Positions 42,033-51,645 are shown, counted from the first letter of the stretch. The stretch is 64,000 nucleotides of DNA from Streptomyces collinus Tu 365 (GCF_000444875.1 NC_021985.1:5600170-5664169), one strand, 5' to 3'. Made by a program: numbers and translations. Notes: a model not told the origin generated them from the letters alone.

Positions 42033-43349
42033 TCAGTTCCCCAGCATCCCGGTCCACAGTTCGGGGAAGTCGGGCAAGGTCTTCGCCGTCGTCGCCACGT
42101 TCTCGATCCGCACACCCTCGACCGCCAGGCCGATGATCGCACCGGCGGTCGCCATGCGGTGGTCCTCGTAGGTGTGGAACACCCCGCCGTGCAGCGGGCG
42201 CGGGCGGATGTGCAGGCCGTCGGCCGTCTCGGTGACGTCACCGCCCAGCTCGTTGATCTCCTTGGTCAGCGCGGCCAGCCGGTCCGTCTCGTGCAGCCGC
42301 AGGTGCGCCACGCCCCGCAGCGTCGAGGGGGAGTCCGCGAGCGCGGCGACCGCCGCGACACCCGGCGTCAGCTCACCGACGTCACCGAGGTCGACGTCGA
42401 TGCCGTGGACCGCGCCCGAGCCGGTGAACACGAGCCCGAACTCGGTCAGTTCGCAGGAACCGCCCATCTCGGTGAAGATCTCCCGCAGCCGGTCACCCGG
42501 CTGGGTGGTGCGCTCCGGCCAGTCCGGGATCAGCACCTTGCCGCCGGTGACCAGGGCCGCGGCCAGGAACGGCTGGGCGTTCGACAGGTCGGGCTCGATC
42601 GTCAGGTCCCGGCCCAGCAGGGCGCCCGGGGTCACCCGCCACACGTTCGGCTCGCCGCCCGACTCCGGGGTGTCCACCTGGGCACCGACCGCGCGCAGCA
42701 TGTCCACGGTCATCCGGATGTGCGGCATCGAGGGCAGGGTCGCGCCGGTGTGGCGGACCTCCACGCCCTGGTTGAAGCGGGGGCCCGACAGCAGCAGCGC
42801 CGAGACGAACTGGGAGGACGAGGAGGCGTCGATCGAGACCGGCCCGCCGTCCAGCGCCCCGACGCCGTGCACGGTCAGCGGCAGCGCGCCCCGGCCGTCG
42901 TCGTCGATCCGGGCGCCGAGCACGCGCAGCGCGTCGATCACCCCGTGCAGCGGCCGCTCGTAGGACCGCGGGTCCCCGTCGAACCGGATGGGGCCGTCGG
43001 CCAGCGCGGCCACCGGAGGCAGGAAGCGCATCACCGTGCCGGCGTTGCCGACGTCCACGGTGGCCGGGCCGTGCAGGCCGGTGGGCAGCACCCGCCAGGC
43101 CTCGCCGGAACCGTCCGGGCCCACCCCCTCCTCGATCTCCACGCCCATGGCCCGCAGGGCGCCGGCCATCAGCAGCGTGTCGCGGGAGCGCAGCGGGCGG
43201 CGCAGCCAGCCGGGCTCGGAGGCGAGGGCGGCCAGCACGAGGGCGCGGTTGGTGACCGACTTGGACCCCGGCACGTGGACCGTGGCGTCGACGGCTCCGC
43301 TCGCGTGCGGGGCGGGCCAGAGGGCGGGGTGGGCGGTGTTCGGGGCCAT
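42033..43349 (-). CDS. aroA: 3-phosphoshikimate 1-carboxyvinyltransferase (EPSP synthase)
   Basis: 438 aa. The substrate loops VPGSKSVTNRALVLAAL, DVGNAGTVMRFLPPVAAL and LRLHETDRLAAL ... TYEDHRMATAG are present. Sixth enzyme of the shikimate pathway, making 5-enolpyruvylshikimate 3-phosphate. In the loop that governs glyphosate binding the E. coli sequence GNAGTAMRPL is GNAGTVMRFL here, so the conserved Pro is Phe. It is first in an operon with rsgA. Confidence 0.95.
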   Translation of the reverse strand: MAPNTAHPALWPAPHASGAVDATVHVPGSKSVTNRALVLAALASEPGWLRRPLRSRDTLLMAGALRAMGVEIEEGVGPDGSGEAWRVLPTGLHGPATVDVGNAGTVMRFLPPVAALADGPIRFDGDPRSYERPLHGVIDALRVLGARIDDDGRGALPLTVHGVGALDGGPVSIDASSSSQFVSALLLSGPRFNQGVEVRHTGATLPSMPHIRMTVDMLRAVGAQVDTPESGGEPNVWRVTPGALLGRDLTIEPDLSNAQPFLAAALVTGGKVLIPDWPERTTQPGDRLREIFTEMGGSCELTEFGLVFTGSGAVHGIDVDLGDVGELTPGVAAVAALADSPSTLRGVAHLRLHETDRLAALTKEINELGGDVTETADGLHIRPRPLHGGVFHTYEDHRMATAGAIIGLAVEGVRIENVATTAKTLPDFPELWTGMLGN

Positions 43350-43377
43350 GAGGCCACTTTATAAGCAGGGCCCGGTC

Positions 43378-44100
43378 TCAACCTTCCAGCAGCCAGCGGC
43401 CGCCACCGATCAGTGAGCACAGGGACACCGCGTGGAACAGGAACAGCCACAGCCCCGCCGGGACGTGCGTCAGCCGGGAGAGCTGGTCCGCGTCCGAGTC
43501 CCCGGCGCCGCCCCGCGACCGCTTGGACTGGAGCTCGAACGGCGGCCGCACGCCCCCGAGGAGGAGGAACCACACCACCGCGTAGGCGAAGGCGGCCTGC
43601 ACCTGCGGGCCGGTCAGCCAGGACACCAGCAGGAAGGCGCCTCCGGCCAGGACCACGGTCAGCACCCCGTACGCGTTGCGGATCATCACCAGCATCGCGA
43701 CCAGCAGCGCGGTGGCCGCCCACAGCAGCAGCGTGACGCGGCCCGCGGCCAGCAGCGCGGCCCCGCCGAGGCCCAGCAGCGAGGGGGCGGTGTAGCCCGC
43801 GGCCGCCGTGAGGATCATGCCCAGCCCGTACGGCTTGCCCCTGCTGACCGTCAGACCGCTGGTGTCGGAGTGCAGGCGTATGCCCGTGAGCTGCCGGCCG
43901 GTGAGCAGCGCGACCAGGCCGTGGCCGCCCTCGTGGGCGATGGTCACGGCGTTGCGCGCGAGCCGCCACACCGGGTGCCAGACCACCACGGCGAGCGCGG
44001 CGACCAGTGTGGCGAGCACCACCCACAGGTCGGGGTCGGGCTGGGTGCCGGTCAGCCGGTCCCAGAGGTCGGGCAGCGCGGTGGCGGCGAGGCTGTCCAT
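43378..44100 (-). CDS. M50B-like integral membrane metalloprotease-family protein
   Basis: 240 aa with about six membrane helices. The HExxH-type motif AHEGGHGLVAL near residue 55 and RNAYGVLTVVLAGGA are typical of the actinobacterial M50 family. A short basic cytoplasmic loop (QSKRSRGGAGDSD) precedes the last helix. Proteolytic activity is unproven. GGAG lies upstream of the ATG. It ends 29 bases from aroA on the same strand, so may be cotranscribed. Confidence 0.8.
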   Translation of the reverse strand: MDSLAATALPDLWDRLTGTQPDPDLWVVLATLVAALAVVVWHPVWRLARNAVTIAHEGGHGLVALLTGRQLTGIRLHSDTSGLTVSRGKPYGLGMILTAAAGYTAPSLLGLGGAALLAAGRVTLLLWAATALLVAMLVMIRNAYGVLTVVLAGGAFLLVSWLTGPQVQAAFAYAVVWFLLLGGVRPPFELQSKRSRGGAGDSDADQLSRLTHVPAGLWLFLFHAVSLCSLIGGGRWLLEG

Positions 44101-44215
44101 AGGTCCGAGTGGCTCCCTGTGCTCGGTTCGGTGCGCGTCTTGAGAAGGGCGGCGCGCGAGGTCGTCGCCTGAAGGTGGTGGTCGGGGGACGGGTGGGCCT
44201 GGCAGTGTGGCACGT

Positions 44216-45031
44216 ATGTGCGGACGGTATGCATCCAGTCGTAGGCCGGAGGATCTCGCGGGCGTCTTCGGGATCGAGAAGTGGGAGCCCGAGGAGGCCC
44301 TGGAAGCGGACTTCAACGTGGCCCCGACCAAGGAGGTCTACGCCGTTCTCGACCGTCCGGTGAAAGACGCGGACAGCCCGCGTCCGGTTCGCCAGCTGCG
44401 CCGGCTCAAGTGGGGCCTGGTGCCCTCCTGGGCCAAGACGCCCGAGGGCGGCGCCCGGATGATCAACGCGCGCGCGGAGACCGTGCACGAGAAGCCCTCC
44501 TACCGCCGCGCCTTCGCCGCCCGGCGCTGCATCGTGCCCGCCGACGGCTACTACGAGTGGGTCACCGGCAGGCAGGAGCGGGAGCTTGAGGAGGAGGGCC
44601 GCAGGAAGCGGCCCCGCAAGCAGCCCTACTTCGTGCTGCCCGCCGACGGCTCGGTGTTCGCGATGGCCGGTCTCTACGAGTTCTGGCGGGACCGCACCCT
44701 GCCCGACGACCACCCGGGCGCCTGGTGGGTCACCTGCTCGGTGATCACCACCGAGGCGGAGAAGACCCCGCTGGCGGTGGCCCCCGCCGAGGGCCCGCAC
44801 ACCCTCGCCGAGATCCACCCCCGGATGCCGCTGATGCTCACCCCGGACCGCTGGGACGCCTGGCTCGACCCCGCCCGCACCGACCCGGACGACCTGCGCG
44901 GACTGCTGTCCCCGCCCCCGCCCGGCCTGATGCGCGCCTACCCGGTCGGCACCGCCGTCAGCAACGTCCGCAACAACGGACCGGAGCTGCTGAAGGAGCT
45001 GGAGGCACCGGAGGAGGGCACACTCTTCTGA
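44216..45031 (+). CDS. SRAP-domain protein (HMCES/YedK family)
   Basis: 271 aa. It begins MCGRYASS, with the catalytic Cys2 that forms a covalent bond with abasic sites in single-stranded DNA. MINARAET, VPADGYYEW and EIHPRMPLML supply the conserved Asn, Glu and His. It protects abasic sites from breakage. A Lys/Arg-rich insert (RRKRPRKQP) follows residue ~120. The initiator Met must be removed to free Cys2. The next gene starts one base after its stop. Confidence 0.92.
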   Translation: MCGRYASSRRPEDLAGVFGIEKWEPEEALEADFNVAPTKEVYAVLDRPVKDADSPRPVRQLRRLKWGLVPSWAKTPEGGARMINARAETVHEKPSYRRAFAARRCIVPADGYYEWVTGRQERELEEEGRRKRPRKQPYFVLPADGSVFAMAGLYEFWRDRTLPDDHPGAWWVTCSVITTEAEKTPLAVAPAEGPHTLAEIHPRMPLMLTPDRWDAWLDPARTDPDDLRGLLSPPPPGLMRAYPVGTAVSNVRNNGPELLKELEAPEEGTLF

Positions 45032-45032
45032 C

Positions 45033-45665
45033 GTGACCACCACCGAGATCATCGCCACGGACGCCGGAGACGCCCGCATCACCTGGCACCCGGCGCAGCG
45101 GCCACGGCTGGTGCTGGCCCTCGGCCACGGCGCCGGCGGCGGCGTCGAGGCACGGGACCTCCAGGCACTCGCCCGGGTGCTGCCCGGGCACGGAGTGAGC
45201 GTGGCCCTCGCCGAACAGCCCTGGCGGGTGGCCGGGAAGAAGCTCGCGCCCGCACCGAAGACCCTGGACACCGGCTGGCGCGGGATCTGGCCCGCGCTCA
45301 CCCGGCCCGGCCTGCCGGTGGTCTCCGGCGGGCGCAGCGCCGGCGCCCGGGTCGCCTGCCGCACCGCCGCCGAACTCGGCGCGCACGCCGTGCTGGCGCT
45401 GAGCTTCCCGCTGCACCCGCCGGGCCGGCCGGAGAAGTCGCGGGCCGACGAGCTGCTGGGCGCCGGGGTGCCCACGCTGGTCGTCCAGGGCGGCGCCGAC
45501 CCCTTCGGCAGGCCGGCGGAGTTCCCCGAGGGCGACCACGAACTGGTCGAGGTGCCCCACGGCGATCACGGGTTCGCCGTGCCCAGACGCGCCGCCGTCA
45601 CCCAGGAGGAGGCGCTCGACGTCCTCACCGCCGCCGTCCTGACGTGGACCCGTTCACTCGGCTGA
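45033..45665 (+). CDS. Small alpha/beta-hydrolase (TEX30/KANL3-like family)
   Basis: 210 aa. [12 protein letters not shown], nucleophile elbow [10 protein letters not shown], acid in VQGGADPFG and His in PHGDHGF give a complete triad. It is related to dienelactone-hydrolase-like proteins; substrate unknown. The GTG lies one base after the SRAP stop, so translation is probably coupled. Confidence 0.82.
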
Positions 45666-45671
45666 ACCCCG

Positions 45672-45697
45672 GGAATGCGGGGCGGCGGAGCACTGTT
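45672..45697 (+). promoter_or_regulatory. sigRp2: sigma-R autoregulatory promoter
   Basis: GGAAT (45672-45676), exactly 18 bases, GTT (45695-45697). A match to the sigma-R consensus, placed so that the transcript includes the upstream ATG at 45757 of the longer isoform. Confidence 0.88.
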
Positions 45698-45921
45698 GTG
45701 GCGGACAGAAGTGCTGGGGAACCGGCACCGAAGTCCTAGGAGAGGAAGTCCGCCGCATGGGTTCGACCATCTGCCCGAGCCGCAGCAGCCGCACTGACCT
45801 GGACTGGACGGTGCTGCACGCGGCCAAGACCACCCCTATTCGAGGGGCGGCAGGCACGGGTGGTGTTCTATCCTCCGAAACGAGTGGGATCGGTTTCGGT
45901 CCTGCCCGGGATCTTGAGGAG

Positions 45922-46605
45922 GTGGGTCCGGTCACCGGTACCGACGCAGGGACCGACAACGGCCAGGCGGAGCAGCCCGAGGGCCGGGGCGACAGCGCTG
46001 AGTCGACCGCGGAGCGCAGTGCGCGCTTCGAGCGGGACGCGCTCGAATTCCTCGACCAGATGTACTCGGCCGCGCTGCGTATGACGCGCAACCCGGCCGA
46101 CGCCGAGGACCTGGTGCAGGAGACCTACGCGAAGGCGTACGCGTCCTTCCACCAGTTCCGCGAGGGCACCAACCTGAAGGCCTGGCTGTACCGGATCCTC
46201 ACCAACACCTTCATCAACTCGTACCGCAAGAAGCAGCGCGAGCCGCAGCGCAGCGCGGCCGAGGAGATCGAGGACTGGCAGCTCGCCCGTGCCGAGTCGC
46301 ACATGTCGACCGGTTTGCGCTCCGCCGAGTCGCAGGCGCTCGACCACCTGCCGGACTCCGACGTGAAGGAAGCGCTGCAGGCGATCCCCGAGGAGTTCCG
46401 CATCGCCGTCTATCTCGCGGACGTAGAGGGCTTTGCGTACAAGGAGATCGCGGACATCATGGGGACACCCATCGGTACGGTGATGTCCCGGCTGCACCGG
46501 GGCCGCCGTCAACTGCGCGGCATGCTCGAGGACTACGCCCGTGAGCGTGGGCTGGTCCCGGCCGGCGCCGGAGAGTCGAACGAAGCGAAAGGCTCGGGCT
46601 CATGA
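45922..46605 (+). CDS. sigR: Thiol-oxidative-stress ECF sigma factor sigma-R
   Basis: 227 aa from GTG 45922, the same length as S. coelicolor sigma-R. Region 2 ([30 protein letters not shown]) and region 4 ([37 protein letters not shown]) are intact. It drives thioredoxin, mycothiol and protein quality-control genes when the anti-sigma RsrA is oxidised. An in-frame ATG at 45757 adds exactly 55 residues ([17 protein letters not shown]...), matching the unstable induced isoform sigma-R' described in S. coelicolor. It overlaps rsrA by 4 bases. Confidence 0.96.
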
Positions 46606-46904
46606 GCTGCGGAGAGCCGCACGAGACGGACTGCAGTGAGGTCCTCGACCACCTGTACGAGTTCCTCGACAGCGAGATGCCGGACGTCGATCGCGACAAG
46701 TTCCAGCACCACTTCGAGGAATGCTCCCCGTGCCTGGAGAAGTACGGCCTGGAGCAGGCCGTGAAGAAGCTGGTCAAGCGGTGCTGCGGACATGACGACG
46801 TGCCCGCGGACCTGCGCGCCAAGGTCATGGGGCGGATCGACCTGATCCGCTCCGGGCACACCGTGCCCGAGCACGACGTGACCGCCGCTCCGCAGGAGCG
46901 CTGA
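46602..46904 (+). CDS. rsrA: Redox-sensing zinc anti-sigma factor RsrA
   Basis: 100 aa ZAS protein. Cys3, Cys11, His37, Cys41, Cys44, Cys61 and Cys62 are all in place (HHFEECSPC carries the HxxxCxxC). Oxidation forms the C11-C44 disulfide, releases zinc and frees sigma-R (family knowledge). The ATG overlaps the sigR stop, giving coupled, balanced synthesis. A GC hairpin (about 46908-46926) follows. Confidence 0.95.
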
Positions 46905-47040
46905 GCGCCGCGGCGGAGCCGCCGCCCCGCCGCGACCCCTCATCACTCGAACGTGCTAATCCTCGGGGCATGGTCCCCCGCACCCCCCGACGCCCGTCCT
47001 AGGCTCCGAGCCTGGGCAGGCACGGTCGGGGAGGGGCGTG

Positions 47041-48384
47041 ATGGAGGCGGTTCCGGCGAGGGCACGGGCCTGGGTCGCCTGCGTCGCCCTGTCGGTCGTC
47101 CTGTGCGCCCTGCCGTTCCCGGACACCCGCACCCCCTGGTGGGCGCTGACCCTGCTCGCCGGCCTGTACGCCGCCTGCGACCACGTCGTACGGCGTCGTC
47201 TGGGCGGCACGTTCTACCCCGTCCTGCTCGCCGGGGCCTTCCTGCTGCCCCCGCCCGCCGCCGCGCTCGTGCCGCTGCCGGCCGCCCTGCTCGCCCGCGA
47301 CGAGGAGCGGCCCGTCCGGCTCCGCCGGGTGTGGCGGGCCGCGCGGCCCGCGCTCGCCGTGTGGGGCGCGGCGCGGGTCCACTGGTCGCTCGGCGGCCGT
47401 GACGCCGTCGTCGCCTGCCACTTCCCCTACGTGCTCGTGCCCGCGGGCGCGGCCGTCCTCGCCTTCTGCCTGGTGCTCGCCGTGCTCGACGGCGGGATCC
47501 TGGCGGCGGGCGTGGGGGTGCCGCCCACCCCGCTGAGACCGTGGGGGCGGATGTCGCCGCGCCCGTCCTGGGGCGGGTTGCTGTTCCGCTCCCTCGCGCC
47601 GGTCGCGGTGCACGGACTGGCCGGGCTGATGATGGCCGTCCTGTGGCGCAGCCGCTACGGGCCCGTCGCCGCGCTGCTCGTGCTGCTGCCCATGTGCGTC
47701 TCCTGCTGGGTCTTCGCCCAGTACCACCGGGAGCGGGCCGCCCACCAGGCCACCATCCGCGCGCTGGTGCAGGCCGTCGACATCAAGGACGGCTACACCC
47801 GCGGCCACAGCGAACGGGTCGGCCAGGCGTCCGTGCTGATCGCCCGCGAACTCGGCATGGACGACGCGCGCGTCGAGGTGCTGCGCTTCGCGGGCATCCT
47901 GCACGACGTCGGCAAGCTCGGCGTGCCCACCCGGCTGCTGCGCAAGGACGGCCCGCTGACGCCCGAGGAGCGGCGGGTCATCGAGCTGCACCCCGAGTAC
48001 GGCCACGAGATGGTCCGCGGGATCTCCTTCCTCGGCGAGGCCCGCGCGGCCATCCTCCACCACCACGAACGGCTCGACGGCAGCGGCTACCCGTACGGAC
48101 TCGCGGGCGGGCAGATCCCCGAGTGCGCCCGCGTGGTGGCCGTCGCCGACGCCTTCGACGCCATGACCTCCACCCGCTCCTACAGCCGGGCCCGGCCCGT
48201 CGAGGCCGCGGTCGCCGAGCTGCGGCGGTGCGCCGGGACCCACTTCGACCCGCGGATGGTCACCGCGCTCGCCGACGCGCTGGGCCGCGACGGCTGGCAC
48301 CCGGCCGTCACCGCCGACGAGACCTCGCCCGTGGTCCCGGCCCAGCAGCCGGCCGCCGGCAGCCCGAGCGGAGCGGGCCGGTGA
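47041..48384 (+). CDS. Membrane HD-GYP domain phosphodiesterase-type protein
   Basis: 447 aa. About five to six N-terminal membrane helices (WWALTLLAGLYAACDHVV, LLAGAFLLPPPAAALVPL). A complete HD-GYP domain follows from about residue 245: GHSERVGQAS, LHDVGKLGVP and HHHERLDGSGYPYG. Such domains hydrolyse cyclic di-nucleotides, which in streptomycetes would mean c-di-GMP; activity is inferred from the intact motifs. GAGGGG precedes the ATG; GTG 47038 is possible. Its stop overlaps the start of a second, degenerate HD protein. Confidence 0.88.
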   Translation: MEAVPARARAWVACVALSVVLCALPFPDTRTPWWALTLLAGLYAACDHVVRRRLGGTFYPVLLAGAFLLPPPAAALVPLPAALLARDEERPVRLRRVWRAARPALAVWGAARVHWSLGGRDAVVACHFPYVLVPAGAAVLAFCLVLAVLDGGILAAGVGVPPTPLRPWGRMSPRPSWGGLLFRSLAPVAVHGLAGLMMAVLWRSRYGPVAALLVLLPMCVSCWVFAQYHRERAAHQATIRALVQAVDIKDGYTRGHSERVGQASVLIARELGMDDARVEVLRFAGILHDVGKLGVPTRLLRKDGPLTPEERRVIELHPEYGHEMVRGISFLGEARAAILHHHERLDGSGYPYGLAGGQIPECARVVAVADAFDAMTSTRSYSRARPVEAAVAELRRCAGTHFDPRMVTALADALGRDGWHPAVTADETSPVVPAQQPAAGSPSGAGR

Positions 48385-49640
48385 CCGCCCTGCGGATCGT
48401 GCACACGGGCGCCGGCCTCACCGCCGGCGCCTGCCTCGCCGTCAGCCTGTGGACCGGGATCGAGGACCGGGGCGTGGCGCTCGCCTTCGGGGTGCTCATA
48501 GCCGTCGGCGAGCTGACCCGGTGGAGCGGGCCCCAGGTCCGGCAGGCCGCCCCGCTGGGCACCGCCGGATCACTGTCGTACGCACTGCTCGGAGCGGACG
48601 CCGGACACCCCACCCAGCACGGCGCCGCACAGGTCGTCACCGTCGTCCTCGCCGCTTCCCTGCTCGGCGGCGTCCCGCACCTGTGGTCCGGCCGCACCCC
48701 GACCCTCGACCACCTGGCCCGCCGCGTCCTGACCGTCGGCTTCGCCGCCGTCTGCTTCCAGCCCCTGTACCTGGGGGGCGCCCTGGCGGGCTGGGACGGC
48801 CCCGGCTACGCCCTGCTCGTCGTGGCCCTGCTCGTCCTGACCGCCCTGTGCGACGCCGTCCTCGCCGCCGCGCTCGCCCACTCCCGCACCGGCTGGCCCT
48901 TCGGCCCGCAGCTGCGCGAGGAACTGCGCGGACTGCTCGGCATCGGGTCCGCCGTGTGCGCGACCGGCGCGGTGATGGCGCTCGCCGTCGCCGTCGCCGG
49001 GCTGTGGGCACTGCCGGTGTTCTGCCTGCCCCTGCTGCTCACCCAGCTCTCCGTGCGCCGCTACGCCGCCGTGCGCGCCACCTACCGGCAGACCATCGCC
49101 TCCCTGGCCCGCGCCACCGAGATCGCCGGCTACACCCCCGCCGGGCACGCCCGCCGGGTCGCCGCGCTCAGCCTGGCCGTCGGCCGCGACCTGGGCCTGC
49201 CCGGGCCCGCGCTGACCGTCCTGGAGTACGCCGCCCTCATGCACGACATCGGCCAGCTCAGCCTGGTCGACCCGGTCCCGGCCGGCGCCACCGCCGCCCT
49301 GCCCCGCGAGGAGCAGCGGCGCATCGCGCTGCTCGGCGGGGCCGTCGTCCGGCAGACCGGGGTGGACGCGGCGGTCGCCGTCGTCGTCGAGCGGCAGGCC
49401 GACCCCTGCGCGGACCAGCCGCCGGCCGCGCGGATCATCCGGGTCGTCAACGCCTACGAGGAGAAGGCGCGCGACGCGGGGCCCGACGGACCGCTGCGTG
49501 CCCTGGAGGAGCTGCGCCTGGCCACCGCGGGGGACTACGCTCCGGAAGTCGTGGAGTCGCTCGCCCGGGTGCTGTCGGGGGCCGGGGGTGGCGCGGCAGC
49601 ACGGCAGGCGACGGCGCCGGAGCGCGGCCCGACTGTCTGA
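48381..49640 (+). CDS. Membrane protein with degenerate HD-GYP domain
   Basis: 419 aa. Membrane helices fill the first ~215 residues (GVALAFGVLIAVGELTRW, LVVALLVLTALCDAVLAAAL). The HD part keeps GHARRVAALS and MHDIGQLSL. Where the partner has HHHERLDGSGYP this protein reads VVVERQADPCADQPP, so the GYP motif and several metal ligands are gone. The GTG overlaps the upstream stop by 4 bases. It is probably a non-catalytic partner or sensor for the first protein (inference). Confidence 0.82.
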   Translation: MTALRIVHTGAGLTAGACLAVSLWTGIEDRGVALAFGVLIAVGELTRWSGPQVRQAAPLGTAGSLSYALLGADAGHPTQHGAAQVVTVVLAASLLGGVPHLWSGRTPTLDHLARRVLTVGFAAVCFQPLYLGGALAGWDGPGYALLVVALLVLTALCDAVLAAALAHSRTGWPFGPQLREELRGLLGIGSAVCATGAVMALAVAVAGLWALPVFCLPLLLTQLSVRRYAAVRATYRQTIASLARATEIAGYTPAGHARRVAALSLAVGRDLGLPGPALTVLEYAALMHDIGQLSLVDPVPAGATAALPREEQRRIALLGGAVVRQTGVDAAVAVVVERQADPCADQPPAARIIRVVNAYEEKARDAGPDGPLRALEELRLATAGDYAPEVVESLARVLSGAGGGAAARQATAPERGPTV

Positions 49641-49770
49641 CCCAGCGCGTGACGGGGTAACCCATGGGTAATGAGCGCCCCTCCCGCCGTACGTGGTTGG
49701 ATGCGAGGGAGAGGGTGTTCGGGGGCACAAGCCAGCCCACGTGCGGAACTGGAACTGGCAGGCGGGAATC

Positions 49771-50778
49771 GTGAGGATCTTCGGCAAGGGACGGCACCGG
49801 CCCTCCGCCTCCTGGCGGCAGGCCACCGACAGGGCGTTCACGCTCATCGGCGACGGCCGGTACGAGGACGCGGGCGAGCTGCTGACACGCGCCGCCGACC
49901 TGGAACCCTGGCTGTCGGAGTCCTGGTTCAACCTCGCGCTGCTGCACAAGTTCCGGCACGACTGGGAGCAGGCCCGCGCCGCCGGACTGCGCGCCGTGGC
50001 CCTCCTGGACCGCGAGACCGGCGCTCCGGACTGGTGGAACGTGGGCATCGCCGCGACCGCCCTGCAGGACTGGCCGCTGGCCCGCCGCGCCTGGCAGGCG
50101 TACGGGCTGCGGGTGCCCGGCGGCACCTCCCGGCCGAAGGCCGGGGCAGGGGCCGCCGCCTCCGGCGAGCCGCTGGGCATGGAGCTGGGCAGCGCGGCCG
50201 TACGGCTCTCCCCGGAGGGCGAGGCCGAGGTGGTCTGGGGCCGCCGGCTGGACCCGGCGCGGATCGAGGTGCTGTCCATCCCGCTCCCGTCGTCCGGACG
50301 GCGCTGGGGTGAGGTCGTGCTGCACGACGGCGTCCCGCACGGCGAGCGCACCACGTCCGCGGGGCACTCCTACCCGGTCTTCGACGAGATCGAGCTGTGG
50401 GCGCCCTCGCCGGTCCCCACCTGGGTGGTGCTGCTGGAGGCGGCCACCGAGGCCGACCGGGACGCCCTGGAGCAGCTCGCCGCCGACGCCGGGTTCGCCG
50501 CCGAGGACTGGTCCTCCTCGGTGCGGCTGCTGTGCCGCATGTGCTCGGAGTCGCGGATGCCCTCGGACGAGGGCGACGGCGTGCACCTGGACCCGCACGA
50601 CCACAGCGAGCCGGGGCACCCCGGGCCGCTCGGGCACCGCACGGACGGGCAGCTGTGGGTGCCGGAGCGGGAGTGCGGGGTGGCCGCGCCCGCCGCGCTG
50701 GTCCGTGGGCTGCTGGACGGCTGGGTCGCCGACAGCCCGGACTCGCGCGACTGGCGGGATCTCGAAGAGGTGTGCTGA
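49771..50778 (+). CDS. Tetratricopeptide-repeat protein, unknown function
   Basis: 335 aa from GTG 49771 (GGCGGGAA upstream; GTG 49741 and ATG 49693 are in frame). TPR-like helices at about residues 20-95 (RYEDAGELLTRAADLEPWLS, WFNLALLHKFRHDWEQARAA), then a larger domain with VVWGRRLDPARIEVLSIPLP, a possible metal patch LCRMCSESR, and HLDPHDHSEPGHPG. Conserved upstream of peptide deformylase in streptomycetes; function not recognised. Confidence 0.8.
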   Translation: MRIFGKGRHRPSASWRQATDRAFTLIGDGRYEDAGELLTRAADLEPWLSESWFNLALLHKFRHDWEQARAAGLRAVALLDRETGAPDWWNVGIAATALQDWPLARRAWQAYGLRVPGGTSRPKAGAGAAASGEPLGMELGSAAVRLSPEGEAEVVWGRRLDPARIEVLSIPLPSSGRRWGEVVLHDGVPHGERTTSAGHSYPVFDEIELWAPSPVPTWVVLLEAATEADRDALEQLAADAGFAAEDWSSSVRLLCRMCSESRMPSDEGDGVHLDPHDHSEPGHPGPLGHRTDGQLWVPERECGVAAPAALVRGLLDGWVADSPDSRDWRDLEEVC

Positions 50779-50903
50779 CGGCATCGCGCGCCGCGGACCC
50801 GCAGCGGGCCGGTCGCACGGTTCCCCGCGCCCGTGACAGGGCGTTGCACGTACCCTGTATCAGCATCACTCCCAGTATTTGTGCAGGAAGGCTTACGTCG
50901 GTC

Positions 50904-51554
50904 ATGGCGCAGCAGGACACCGATCAGCAGCACGCGGGCGTGCTCCCCGTCGACGACGAGGGGTACGTCGTCGACACGGAGGGCTGCGAGGAGCGCGAGA
51001 ACGCCTGGCGCGAGCGCGGCACCTCGCGGCCGATCACCGTCGTCGGCAACCCCGTGCTGCACACCGAGTGCAAGGACGTCACCGAGTTCGGCGCGGAGCT
51101 CGATCAGCTGGTCGCGGACATGTTCGCCAGCCAGCGCACCGCCGAGGGCGTGGGCCTGGCCGCCAACCAGATCGGCGTGGACCTGAAGGTCTTCGTCTAC
51201 GACTGCCAGGACGACGAGGGTGTCCGGCACGTGGGCGTGGTGTGCAACCCGAAGCTGGTGGAGCTGCCAGCCGACCGGCGCCGGCTGGACGACAGCAACG
51301 AGGGCTGCCTGTCCGTGCCCACGGCGTACGCGCCGCTCGCGCGCCCCGACTACGCCGAGGTCACCGGCCAGGACGAGAAGGGCAACCCGATCAAGGTCCG
51401 GGGCGGCGGCTACTTCGCGCGGTGTTTGCAGCACGAGACGGACCACCTGTACGGCTACCTCTACATCGACCGGCTGTCCAAGCGGGACCGCAAGGACGCG
51501 CTGCGGCAGATGGCCGAGAACGAACCACGCTACCCCGTGGTCGCCAACGGCTGA
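50904..51554 (+). CDS. def: Peptide deformylase
   Basis: 216 aa. All three motifs are present: GVGLAANQIGV, NEGCLSV (metal-binding Cys) and QHETDHLYG (HExxH). It removes the formyl group from nascent proteins using a metal ion. The N-terminal ~45 residues extend beyond the usual core. Streptomycetes carry several def paralogues, so no number is given. A strong terminator follows. Confidence 0.93.
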   Translation: MAQQDTDQQHAGVLPVDDEGYVVDTEGCEERENAWRERGTSRPITVVGNPVLHTECKDVTEFGAELDQLVADMFASQRTAEGVGLAANQIGVDLKVFVYDCQDDEGVRHVGVVCNPKLVELPADRRRLDDSNEGCLSVPTAYAPLARPDYAEVTGQDEKGNPIKVRGGGYFARCLQHETDHLYGYLYIDRLSKRDRKDALRQMAENEPRYPVVANG

Positions 51555-51607
51555 GAGACGCGGCCGAGACGTACGGCGACCCTGCGGGAGCAGCCACGAC
51601 GTCATCG

Positions 51608-51645
51608 ACGACGCCCGGTCGGGAGCTTTCCCGACCGGGCGTCGT
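51608..51645 (+). terminator. Intrinsic terminator after def
   Basis: Perfect 17-bp stem (arm ACGACGCCCGGTCGGGA), 4-base loop, then the T-rich TCGTTTGTTCG. Confidence 0.88.
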
